From the NCBI GenBank assembly GCA_025998575.1, contig BNWD01000042.1, positions 1 through 5,494 of the forward strand: DNA of 5,494 bases, in the 5' to 3' direction. Source of the stretch: Alphaproteobacteria bacterium. GTDB lineage: Bacteria > Pseudomonadota > Alphaproteobacteria > RUG11792. Under the pieces are notes generated by a model. It was not told the DNA's origin and made no database searches. It saw only the letters and a list, made by a program, of their open reading frames with translations. The position numbers and the translations under genes are program-made. Within the stretch, counting starts at the first letter, position 1, and the number at the start of each line of letters is the position of its first letter. Positions 1 to 5,366 of this stretch are shown here, piece after piece.

Positions 1-350
1 TAGATATATTGACAAATAAATATTTTTGTGAAGCTTGTGGAAATTCACGGAATATTAATGCAAATGTGATATGCCTAATCTTATGCTTATATCCTAAAAA
101 CATTAAGAAAGTGTTAACAAAACTGTGGATTTCTGTGAAAAAAAGGATTCATAAATGTAGGTGGTAATTACAACCAAAAACTATTTTATGAAAAATACTA
201 TTGACTATATAATAAAAAAGTATATGCAAAATCAATTGCAAAATATGGACAATACACAGGAACTTTTTCTTGATTTTAAACTCTGTCGATTGCGTATGAG
301 CGGGTTTATATTCAGTTAACTTTCACATCTCTCACAAAAATATTTTTGCG
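1..350. other. Left-edge AT-rich stretch with no recognisable gene
   Basis: I see no gene here that I can name. The frame beginning at base 3 (+) stays open to a TAA at 165-167 (54 codons, with a CEACG motif near its start) and could be the 3' end of a gene entering from the left, but it resembles no family I know. A second small frame, ATG 188 to TAA 319 (43 codons), has no ribosome binding site at usable distance. There is a short inverted repeat GTGAA/TTCAC at 28-32 and 44-48. The stretch looks like intergenic or decayed sequence. Confidence 0.4.
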
Positions 351-387
351 TCAATAACAATCTACAAACTACAGAAGTTCCTTAAAA

Positions 388-905
388 TAGTTTTTGCTCA
401 ATAATTTCCATAGCAAGAGAGCCTTCTTTTTATATTGGCGATATTCTATCGCTAATCTGCTTTTATTACCTTATTTAAGTTATTGGTAGTGATATTTATC
501 TCCTTATTCTATATTATAACAGCTCACCAGCACTACTCCAAACAACAGAGTTTTTCGCTCAGCTATAAATAAATTTTTATTAAAACAGTAACTGGATTGA
601 CTATACCAACAATGTTTCTGTAAACGGCAGTCAATATTCTGCTTCTGTTTTCTTTTTTTTTGAATATACGTATAAATAACATCCATCTCTAAAATTTCAA
701 CATCTTTCGGTTCTTTCTCAATTCTCATTTCAAGATTATTAAATCCTCGCTATTTTATAAACTCCGTTTCATTCAAGATCACGGTATCAGAGCAAAACTT
801 CTCTCTTGCTACATATCTTAAACTATTACTCTTGCAATAATTACCCCTATCAATACTAGGCTCTCTCAAATATGTAAAAACATTTCTATGTTCTATATCT
901 AAGCG
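388..905 (-). pseudogene. Degraded IS1-family transposase (InsB-like) relic
   Basis: On the minus strand the translation follows the order of an IS1-type transposase but is broken by stops and a frameshift. First comes a helix-turn-helix-like part (KSNSLRYVAREKF, near 830-790). Next is the first catalytic-Asp region EILEMDVIYTYIQKK (about 700-655). After a one-base frame change in an A9 run (plus-strand T9, 653-661) come NRSRILTAVYRNIVGIV (649-599), then CW followed by a stop and AVII (near 530). NKEINITTNN and VIKAD then precede NIANIKRRLSCYGNY (445-401), matching the IS1 C-terminal block of type HYLARFKRRTLCYSKS. At least five in-frame stops lie after the frameshift and one lies near 750. 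The second Asp and the Glu of the DDE triad are not recognisable, so it cannot be active. The family call rests on motif order recognised by eye. Confidence 0.68.
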
Positions 906-936
906 TAGTCAATTGTAAACAGCATTGAAAAAACAC

Positions 937-966
937 TTGTTTGAGTTTATGGATTTTTGCTATAAT
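937..966 (+). promoter_or_regulatory. Probable sigma-70 promoter of ssrA
   Basis: There is a perfect -10 hexamer TATAAT at 961-966, preceded by TGC (958-960), which makes an extended -10 (TGnTATAAT). A -35-like TTGTTT lies at 937-942 with an 18-nt spacer. The predicted start near 973 falls on the small hairpin GTCG-TTTG-CGAC (973-984) at the 5' end of the tmRNA precursor. A strong promoter suits an abundant stable RNA. Confidence 0.72.
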
Positions 967-972
967 AATAGT

Positions 973-1232
973 GTCGTTTGCGACTATGGTAATAAACGGA
1001 TTGTGAAATAGGCTTTATGGACCAGGGGGCGGTACCCTGCGCTTCCGCCATTTATGGGGGCGAAATAGGTTCGACATTTTGCAGTAAAGGCTTTCTTTTT
1101 GCTCGGCATTGTTCCGCCGTTATCGGGCTGTTTTTATAATTGCCAATTTGAATAGAGTAGGCAGAGTACGTGTGGCCAATCGGAATAGAAGAAGAAGGGC
1201 CAAAAAGGCAGCTTAAATAAGCTTTTAGCTAT
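973..1232 (+). ncRNA. ssrA: Circularly permuted two-piece tmRNA
   Basis: tmRNA acts as both tRNA-Ala and mRNA: it enters stalled ribosomes and adds a degradation tag. The order is permuted. The acceptor segment is first: T-stem CAGGG (1023-1027) with CCCTG (1035-1039) closes a 7-nt loop GGCGGTA, then the 3' acceptor strand runs to CCA at 1048-1050. After a 5-nt spacer (1051-1055) the coding segment starts with GGGGGCG (1056-1062), which pairs with 1040-1046 in a 7-bp acceptor stem. That stem includes the G3-U70 alanine identity pair (1058 with 1044). AGGTTCGAC (1067-1075) is the conserved tmRNA D-region motif. A helix-2 candidate joins CTTTAT (1013-1018) to GTAAAG (1084-1089). A GC-rich stretch (1101-1130) fits pseudoknot 1, with CGGC/GCCG pairing. 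The tag frame follows. Permutation is typical of alphaproteobacteria. The discriminator base is G, not the usual A. Both outer ends are estimates. Confidence 0.93.
1142..1216 (+). other. ssrA: tmRNA tag-peptide reading frame (basic, duplicated)
   Basis: The resume codon is taken as GCC 1142. It has A at the -4 position, as is common, and lies downstream of the pk1-like segment. The frame encodes 24 residues, ANLNRVGRVRV then ANRNRRRRAKKAA, and stops at TAA 1214-1216. The charged Ala adds one more residue in front, so the tag starts AANLN, close to the usual alphaproteobacterial AANDN, and it ends in AA as tags do. It carries eight Arg and two Lys and no acidic residue. GCCAATTTGAATAGA (1142-1156) and GCCAATCGGAATAGA (1175-1189) match at 13 of 15 bases, 33 nt apart and in frame, so the tag looks internally duplicated. 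If GCC 1175 were the true resume codon, the tag would be 13 residues, a more ordinary length but still basic. Confidence 0.8.
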
Positions 1233-1264
1233 TTGATTTGCTTTGATACTGTTTTTTAAACAGT
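1210..1264 (+). terminator. Stem-loops that may end the tmRNA precursor
   Basis: Two inverted repeats follow the tag. AGCTT (1210-1214) and AAGCT (1219-1223) enclose AAAT, followed by a short T-run to 1226; this stem includes the last Ala codon and part of the stop. ACTGTTT (1248-1254) and AAACAGT (1258-1264) enclose TTT, with no T-tract after. The first is the better candidate for the 3' end of the coding RNA. Neither is a strong intrinsic terminator, so some transcripts may read into sspB. Confidence 0.4.
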
Positions 1265-1278
1265 AACGTCTGCGGTCT

Positions 1279-1308
1279 GGAGGAAAACCGAGCAACAGAA
1301 TTTCCTCC
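1279..1308 (+). promoter_or_regulatory. 8-bp stem-loop upstream of sspB
   Basis: GGAGGAAA (1279-1286) is perfectly complementary to TTTCCTCC (1301-1308), with a 14-nt loop. An alternative outer pairing GCGG (1272-1275) with CCGC (1307-1310) is possible. No T-tract follows, so it is not a standard terminator. It lies 12 nt before the sspB Shine-Dalgarno and could act as an RNA-processing or stability element between tmRNA and sspB, or as a leader structure. Confidence 0.45.
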
Positions 1309-1334
1309 GCTGATGATTTTAAGGAAGTGTTTTT

Positions 1335-1766
1335 ATGTTGAAAAAAATTGATTATAACGAAATAACAAGAAAAGCCAGGACTTTTATAGTAAAAGATATT
1401 ATAAAGTGCATTGAATTAAACGGAGTCGTTGGGAAACAACACTTATACGTCACGTTTTCGCTTGAGCACAAAGGAGTTGAAGTTTCTGAATATATAAGAG
1501 AGGACTTCGACACGGAAATGACTATCATACTTCAACATGAATTTTGGGCCTTAAAGTCTGATGCGTATGGATTTTCTGTCAGTTTATCGTTCGAACATGG
1601 CGATGAAAAAATATACATTCCTTTTTCTGCAATTTCGAATATTAACGATCCGTCTGAGGATTTTTATCTCGATTTGGAGCCTGATTTTTCTAATGTTTCA
1701 ACGGCCGCCAAAGGTGTGCAATCAAGCTCTGACAATATAGTTTCTCTGGATTTGTTTCGGAAATAA
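1335..1766 (+). CDS. sspB: SspB (alpha type), ClpXP adaptor for ssrA-tagged proteins
   Basis: SspB is a dimeric cytoplasmic adaptor that binds the N-terminal part of the ssrA tag and tethers tagged proteins to ClpX for degradation by ClpXP. The 143-residue product shows the alpha-family signature throughout: IDY at residues 5-7, GKQHLYVTF 33-41, EMTIILQHEFW 61-71, FSVSLSF 80-86, IPFSAI 95-100 and DP 105-106. After a variable linker (about 111-133) it ends NIVSLDLFRK (134-143), the ClpX-binding tail seen in alphaproteobacterial SspB. Adaptor core and tail are both intact, so it is probably functional. ATG 1335 is supported by AAGGAAG at 1321-1327. It lies about 100 nt after the tmRNA gene on the same strand, and I see no good promoter between them, so read-through from the ssrA promoter is possible. 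nuoC follows after 6 nt. Confidence 0.93.
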   Translation: MLKKIDYNEITRKARTFIVKDIIKCIELNGVVGKQHLYVTFSLEHKGVEVSEYIREDFDTEMTIILQHEFWALKSDAYGFSVSLSFEHGDEKIYIPFSAISNINDPSEDFYLDLEPDFSNVSTAAKGVQSSSDNIVSLDLFRK

Positions 1767-1772
1767 AGTTTT

Positions 1773-2198
1773 GTGGATTTAGTTGTTCAACATAAGAAAT
1801 TAATTAAGCAGATTTTGGGAAAGGATATTGTTAAAACCAATGAATTTTTCGGAAATTTTTATGTTTATATACGGCCTCAAAATATATTGAGAACAATTTC
1901 TGTTCTGAAATCAAATAGCGAATTAGCATTTGCCTCTCTTGTAGATTGTTTTGCAGCTCCAAACGAGAAAAATAACAAATTTTTCACAATATATTACCAA
2001 TTGTTGAGCTTCAAATTAAACACTAGAGTGTTCGTAGCAACTGATTTGCCAAACGGAGATAATATACAAAGCCTGACAATCCTGTTCGAAAATGCCAACT
2101 GGTTCGAAAGAGAAATATTCGATATGCACAAAATCTCCTTCAAAGACCATCCGAACATGCGAGAAATTTTTTGTTGTGAAATATTATTTAAAATATAA
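1773..2198 (+). pseudogene. nuoC: Truncated NuoC (complex I 30-kDa subunit) remnant
   Basis: NuoC is the 30-kDa peripheral-arm subunit of NADH:quinone oxidoreductase. The 141-codon frame from GTG 1773 matches its N-terminal and central part: ASLVDCFA (54-61), FFTIYYQLLSFKLNTRVFV (70-88) and the family signature NANWFEREIFDM (107-118), then ISFKDHPNMREI (121-132). Intact homologues continue with a conserved block like DYGFEGHPLRKDFP. Here the frame runs into unrelated residues and stops at TAA 2196-2198, and no other forward frame restores that block. About 50-60 C-terminal residues are therefore missing. No other nuo gene is adjacent, although nuoC normally sits between nuoB and nuoD. The start is GTG with only a weak AG-rich sequence upstream. 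The frame is the same as that of sspB, 6 nt after its stop. Identity is solid; non-function is inferred from truncation and isolation. Confidence 0.82.
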
Positions 2199-2394
2199 CG
2201 GAATTATTAATTTTGCTGAAAAATTTTGCACACTAACTTATTTATTCCAAATAATGAAAATCCTAGAACAAGTTGCAAACTGCCTTGCCTTATAGCATAA
2301 AATACTGCATATTATAATTTGCAAATTTTATTTTATCAATATGCGGTCTATATTAGAATGTTCGATTGTTATATTATTTTTTGTCTTTAAAACT
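2199..2394. other. AT-rich gap between convergent genes
   Basis: nuoC (+) and the lipoprotein gene (-) converge here. The stretch contains the perfect 12-nt palindrome AATTTGCAAATT (2316-2327) followed by TTATTTT, which is at most a weak terminator-like site. I see no gene and no convincing intrinsic terminator for either neighbour. Part may be the eroded 3' end of nuoC. Confidence 0.5.
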
Positions 2395-3384
2395 CTATTG
2401 TTTCGCTACCAGTTGTTTTTGCAGGTTTGTAAGTATGTTTTCTGCTTTTATTAGCAGCGTGGTTAGTGTTTTGCATGTGTTTTCTGTTGTTTTCATTGCG
2501 TCTTGCAATAGTTCCGAGAAGTATTTGACGGTTTTCATGTCGATTTCTATGAACGGTTTCGTGCTTTCCATCGTTTCTTGAGACTGAATGCTTGATTGGA
2601 AAAATTTTATCAAACAATTCATTTCAGAAAATAAATCCATCAGCTTTCTCGAAAACTCCATTTCAATTTGCGAAAATTTCTCTTTATTTTGTTTTATTCT
2701 GAAGCACATAACTTCAAGCATGTTGCAAACCAGATTACTAGGCAAGGTGTTTGTAGTGCATAATTTCAAGATATCTGAAATCGTTATATTCACAAAGTTT
2801 TTTCCGTGTTCATCGAAAAAATTGCCGATATTAACTGTGCTTTTTTCTAAAGCATTTTTTATTCTTTGTATTGAAATAAATCGATTGTTGTGAGCAATAT
2901 TTAGCAGCCAATGAAAAGAATTGATCAAATGCAAAATAAGGCACTTCTCCTTTACCAAGTGATTCAGCTCATCATGCTTTTGCGTTATCTCCCGTAGCGT
3001 ATCGAGAATTTCCTCGCAAATCGTTGTTTTCTTGACGGAGCCAAGCAGACACTTGAAATAAGTTTCGAAAATACCGAAAATCTGCGAATGCCCGAGATCG
3101 GAAAATTTATACAAATGTTCAAGCTCCTCTGACCACTTTTTAAGCTTTTCATAGGCTTCCTTTATATTAGCAAAATTGGCCTCAACTGCCTTGTCTAGAT
3201 TCGGTTCAGCGTTCTGCTTTTCCTTTGGCGCAATGTGTTTTTTAAGCCGCTCAATTTCCTCTTGCAACTTTAAAAGTCCCTCCTCATATTCAGCGTTCCC
3301 AAGGCCGCAACTCGATAAAAAGGCTAGCCAAAGAAGAGCGTACGCAGAAAATTTCCAAAAAAACATAAGTACGCAAATCCCCAT
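2395..3384 (-). CDS. Predicted helical lipoprotein, unknown function
   Basis: I do not recognise this 329-residue protein. It begins with one Lys, a hydrophobic stretch (about 12-23) and the lipobox LSSC (23-26), so it is probably a lipoprotein anchored at Cys26; cleavage after GNA (29-31) is an alternative. The mature part is Lys/Glu-rich and appears almost wholly helical. A strong coiled-coil candidate follows the signal (34-51, including LLKLQEEIERLKK), with further heptad-like helices to the C terminus (about 270-325). It has eight further cysteines, unusual for a helical exported protein. ATG 3384 has AGG eight bases upstream; Met7 (ATG 3366) is an alternative start giving a shorter signal peptide. 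Together with MsbA and the lipoprotein at 5367 it hints at an envelope-related neighbourhood, but that is only context. It may be lineage-specific. Confidence 0.75.
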   Translation of the reverse strand: MGICVLMFFWKFSAYALLWLAFLSSCGLGNAEYEEGLLKLQEEIERLKKHIAPKEKQNAEPNLDKAVEANFANIKEAYEKLKKWSEELEHLYKFSDLGHSQIFGIFETYFKCLLGSVKKTTICEEILDTLREITQKHDELNHLVKEKCLILHLINSFHWLLNIAHNNRFISIQRIKNALEKSTVNIGNFFDEHGKNFVNITISDILKLCTTNTLPSNLVCNMLEVMCFRIKQNKEKFSQIEMEFSRKLMDLFSEMNCLIKFFQSSIQSQETMESTKPFIEIDMKTVKYFSELLQDAMKTTENTCKTLTTLLIKAENILTNLQKQLVAKQ

Positions 3385-3466
3385 AGTGCAAACCTATGGC
3401 CGGTTGAAAATCCTCCCCAACTATCAACCATCCATAAGCCGTATCCCCCCAAAACTTATGATTATA
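3381..3466 (-). promoter_or_regulatory. Leader of the lipoprotein gene: -10 box and three inverted repeats
   Basis: On the minus strand a TATAAT (3466-3461) has no clear -35. It is followed by three 6-bp inverted repeats in a row: CATAAG/CTTATG (3455-3460 with 3433-3438, 16-nt G-rich loop), GGTTGA/TCAACC (3424-3429 with 3402-3407, 16-nt loop carrying GGGGAGGA), and CCATAG/CTATGG (3394-3399 with 3381-3386, 7-nt loop). The last would place the ATG in a stem and the Shine-Dalgarno-like AGG at its edge. If transcribed, the leader could restrict translation. Chance is not excluded. Confidence 0.4.
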
Positions 3467-3469
3467 TGT

Positions 3470-3499
3470 TAAAAAAAAATAATTAATTTTATATTAATT
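3470..3499 (-). terminator. Intrinsic terminator of the ABC exporter gene
   Basis: On the minus strand AATTAAT (3499-3493) and ATTAATT (3487-3481) form a 7-bp stem with a 5-nt loop, followed by A and then nine T residues (plus-strand A9, 3471-3479). The stem contains the last codons and the loop contains most of the stop codon TAA (3491-3489). The stem is all A/T, as is common in AT-rich genomes, but the long T-tract makes the call reasonable. Confidence 0.65.
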
Positions 3500-5249
3500 T
3501 TTCTGATTTTTTTTCATTCATTTGCGCATTCCACAAGGCGGCATATAAGCTCTTTGCAGCGAGAAGCTGATCGTGAGTGCCTTGTTCCTTTATTTCTCCG
3601 GCGTCCAAAACATATATAATGTCAGCATTGATTACGCTCGAGAGCCTGTGCGCGATGATTATCGTCGTTCGATTTTTCATGACCTCGTCCATCGCCTTTT
3701 GGACAAATTTTTCGGAATTAGTATCGAGAGACGACGTCGCCTCGTCAAGAAGGATGATCGGAGCGTTCTTCAATAATGCCCTAGCGATCGCAACGCGCTG
3801 CTTTTGTCCACCTGACAGCAAAACTCCATTTTCGCCAACGATCGTTTCATAGCAATTTTTGGAGCTCGAAATGAACTCATCAGCCATGGCAAGGTTAGCT
3901 GCTCCAACTACTTCATCATAGCTTGCACTGTCTTTTCCATATGCGATGTTGTCGAAAAAAGACAGATCGAATAGTATGTTGTCTTGAGTAACGACGGCTA
4001 TTTGAGAGCGTAAGTTCTTGATATCGATTTGCCTTATATCGCTCCCATTCAATAAAATTTTGCCTAAATTTGCATCAAAAAAGCGTAAAATAAGATTAAA
4101 AATTGTGCTTTTTCCAGCACCGCTTTTTCCAACAAAAGCGACAGTTTGTCCTTTTTCAATTTTAAACGACACATTATTTAAGATGTTTTTTCCTGCCGAA
4201 TACGAAAAGCAAACGTCTTTAAACTCAATCGTTTCAATAGGTTTATTTAAGACAAGTGCGTTCTCTGCGTTTTTTATTTCGATATTCGTGTCTATAATAT
4301 GAAAAACCCTGTTGGCAGCAGCCAATCCCTCCTGCAAATTGGCGCTCAGCTGAGTCAGTCTGCGCAGTGGCTCGTATGCGAAAATCAATGCTCCGAGGAA
4401 AGAAATGAGATCTCCTGCGGTTTTCTTGTCGCTAATGACCTGCAATCCGCCATATATTAACACGAAAATGATGGCAATTCCGGCAACGCATTCAGCAATT
4501 GGATGCAAAATAGAGCGAACTTTAATCGAATTTTGCGTTAATTTATAAAGTTTTTCTATTTTTTGCTTGACATTTTCTATTTCTTTTTGTTCAGCGCAAT
4601 ATGCTTTTACTACCATTATGCCTTGGAAAATTTGAGCTAAATTTCCAGAAAAAGCTCCTAAATTTTCTTGCGTTTTTTTAACAAAATTTTTCATTTTTCT
4701 GCCAAAAATAACGACTGGTATGATCAAAAGCGGGAAGACAATGAATGCAAAGCCAGCCAAAACTGCATCTCGATAGAACATGACGGCAGCCAACGAGATG
4801 AAAGTCAAAGCGTCTCTACCGATGCAGATTATGGTTGTCGAGACGGCGTTGCGCATGAGTGCCGTGTCGTTGGAAAATCGCGACATCAGGTCGCCGCTGT
4901 GATTGTTGTTGAAAAATTTCATGTCAAGAGAGACGATGTGCGCAAACAGGCGTTCTTGAATGTCAAAAACGATACGCTGTCCGACGCATTGCATGATCAG
5001 CGATTCGAAAAACGATGCAATACCTTTGATCACGAATGAAGCGAAAATACAAATGCAGAAAAAAATCAAGTTATATTTGTCATTCACTTCGAATATATAA
5101 TCGAACGCCGGCTTCAAAAAATATGGAAACGCAGCTGTCGCAGCTGCTGAAATGACCATACACAAAACGGCCATAACCAATTGCTTCACGTATTTCCTGA
5201 CATGCTCCTTAAAAAGCCGATTCGACAAATTTGAACTACCTTTTCCCAT
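3489..5249 (-). CDS. msbA: MsbA-type ABC exporter (fused TMD-NBD half-transporter)
   Basis: This is an inner-membrane ABC exporter half that works as a homodimer; MsbA flips lipid A-core or phospholipid using ATP. The product has 586 residues from ATG 5249, normal length for the family. About six membrane segments lie at 24-46, 60-83, 135-158, 161-182, 249-271 and 278-299, including PLRRLTQLSANLQEGLAAANRVF, broken here as PLRRLTQL (294-301) and EGLAAANRVF (307-316), typical of MsbA-type exporters. The ATPase domain is complete: A-loop Tyr350, Walker A GKSGAGKST (374-382), Q-loop Gln422, signature LSGGQ (478-482), Walker B IILLDE with catalytic Glu503, D-loop SSLD (506-509), switch His534. An in-frame TTG at 5270 would add seven residues but lies about 4 nt from the predicted transcription start, so I prefer the ATG. 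Neither has a clear Shine-Dalgarno. Substrate is inferred from family; another lipid or drug substrate is possible. Confidence 0.9.
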   Translation of the reverse strand: MGKGSSNLSNRLFKEHVRKYVKQLVMAVLCMVISAAATAAFPYFLKPAFDYIFEVNDKYNLIFFCICIFASFVIKGIASFFESLIMQCVGQRIVFDIQERLFAHIVSLDMKFFNNNHSGDLMSRFSNDTALMRNAVSTTIICIGRDALTFISLAAVMFYRDAVLAGFAFIVFPLLIIPVVIFGRKMKNFVKKTQENLGAFSGNLAQIFQGIMVVKAYCAEQKEIENVKQKIEKLYKLTQNSIKVRSILHPIAECVAGIAIIFVLIYGGLQVISDKKTAGDLISFLGALIFAYEPLRRLTQLSANLQEGLAAANRVFHIIDTNIEIKNAENALVLNKPIETIEFKDVCFSYSAGKNILNNVSFKIEKGQTVAFVGKSGAGKSTIFNLILRFFDANLGKILLNGSDIRQIDIKNLRSQIAVVTQDNILFDLSFFDNIAYGKDSASYDEVVGAANLAMADEFISSSKNCYETIVGENGVLLSGGQKQRVAIARALLKNAPIILLDEATSSLDTNSEKFVQKAMDEVMKNRTTIIIAHRLSSVINADIIYVLDAGEIKEQGTHDQLLAAKSLYAALWNAQMNEKKSEKLI

Positions 5250-5280
5250 AATTTTTCGAAAATATTCCAATGATACGCAG

Positions 5281-5289
5281 ATTATAACA
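5281..5289 (-). promoter_or_regulatory. Extended -10 promoter of the ABC exporter
   Basis: The minus strand reads TGTTATAAT (5289-5281), a perfect extended -10 (TGn plus TATAAT). No good -35 is present, as extended -10 promoters tolerate. The predicted start near 5274 leaves a leader of about 25 nt before ATG 5249, which is the main argument for that start codon over TTG 5270. Confidence 0.55.
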
Positions 5290-5303
5290 GATCATACTTC
5301 TGC

Positions 5304-5332
5304 TTGCGTTTTAAATTAATCTGAAGTATAAT
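5304..5332 (+). promoter_or_regulatory. Promoter of the right-end lipoprotein gene
   Basis: A -35-like TTGCGT (5304-5309) and a perfect -10 TATAAT (5327-5332) are separated by 17 nt. The inverted repeat ATACTTC (5294-5300) and GAAGTAT (5323-5329) brackets the -35 and overlaps the -10, so it could be an operator. The predicted start is about 25-30 nt before ATG 5367. Confidence 0.6.
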
Positions 5333-5366
5333 GGTTGTACTTTATTAATTTAAGAGAGGTATTGTG

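Noticed and set aside
36..131. Two sequences resembling DnaA boxes (TGTGGAAAT, TGTGGATTT) as a replication origin
   Set aside because: Each matches the consensus at only 7 of 9 positions, and there are just two of them without any clear unwinding or regulator-site arrangement.
188..319. 43-codon plus-strand frame starting MKNTIDYIIKKYM
   Set aside because: No Shine-Dalgarno at usable distance, no recognisable motif, and length is within chance for AT-rich sequence.
504..728. 74-codon minus-strand open frame as an independent gene
   Set aside because: Its first third is the catalytic-Asp part of the IS1-like relic and the rest is out-of-frame sequence after the A9 run; it is a fragment of the pseudogene.
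1152..1220. Alternative tag frame (AEYVWPIG... ending in K before TAA)
   Set aside because: It does not end in Ala-Ala and lacks the ANxN start, whereas the chosen frame has both.
2092..2295. Plus-strand frame overlapping the nuoC end as the shifted continuation of nuoC
   Set aside because: Its translation shows nothing like the DYGFEGHPLRKDFP block expected after the nuoC break, so it is not a simple frameshifted C terminus.
2316..2327. Palindrome AATTTGCAAATT as an operator or terminator
   Set aside because: Fully A/T except the centre, hairpin stem only about 4 bp, and not placed at a promoter; likely chance in AT-rich sequence.
2366..5039. Plus-strand frames lying opposite the lipoprotein and ABC exporter genes
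   Set aside because: They are antisense shadows of well-supported minus-strand genes and carry no family motifs.
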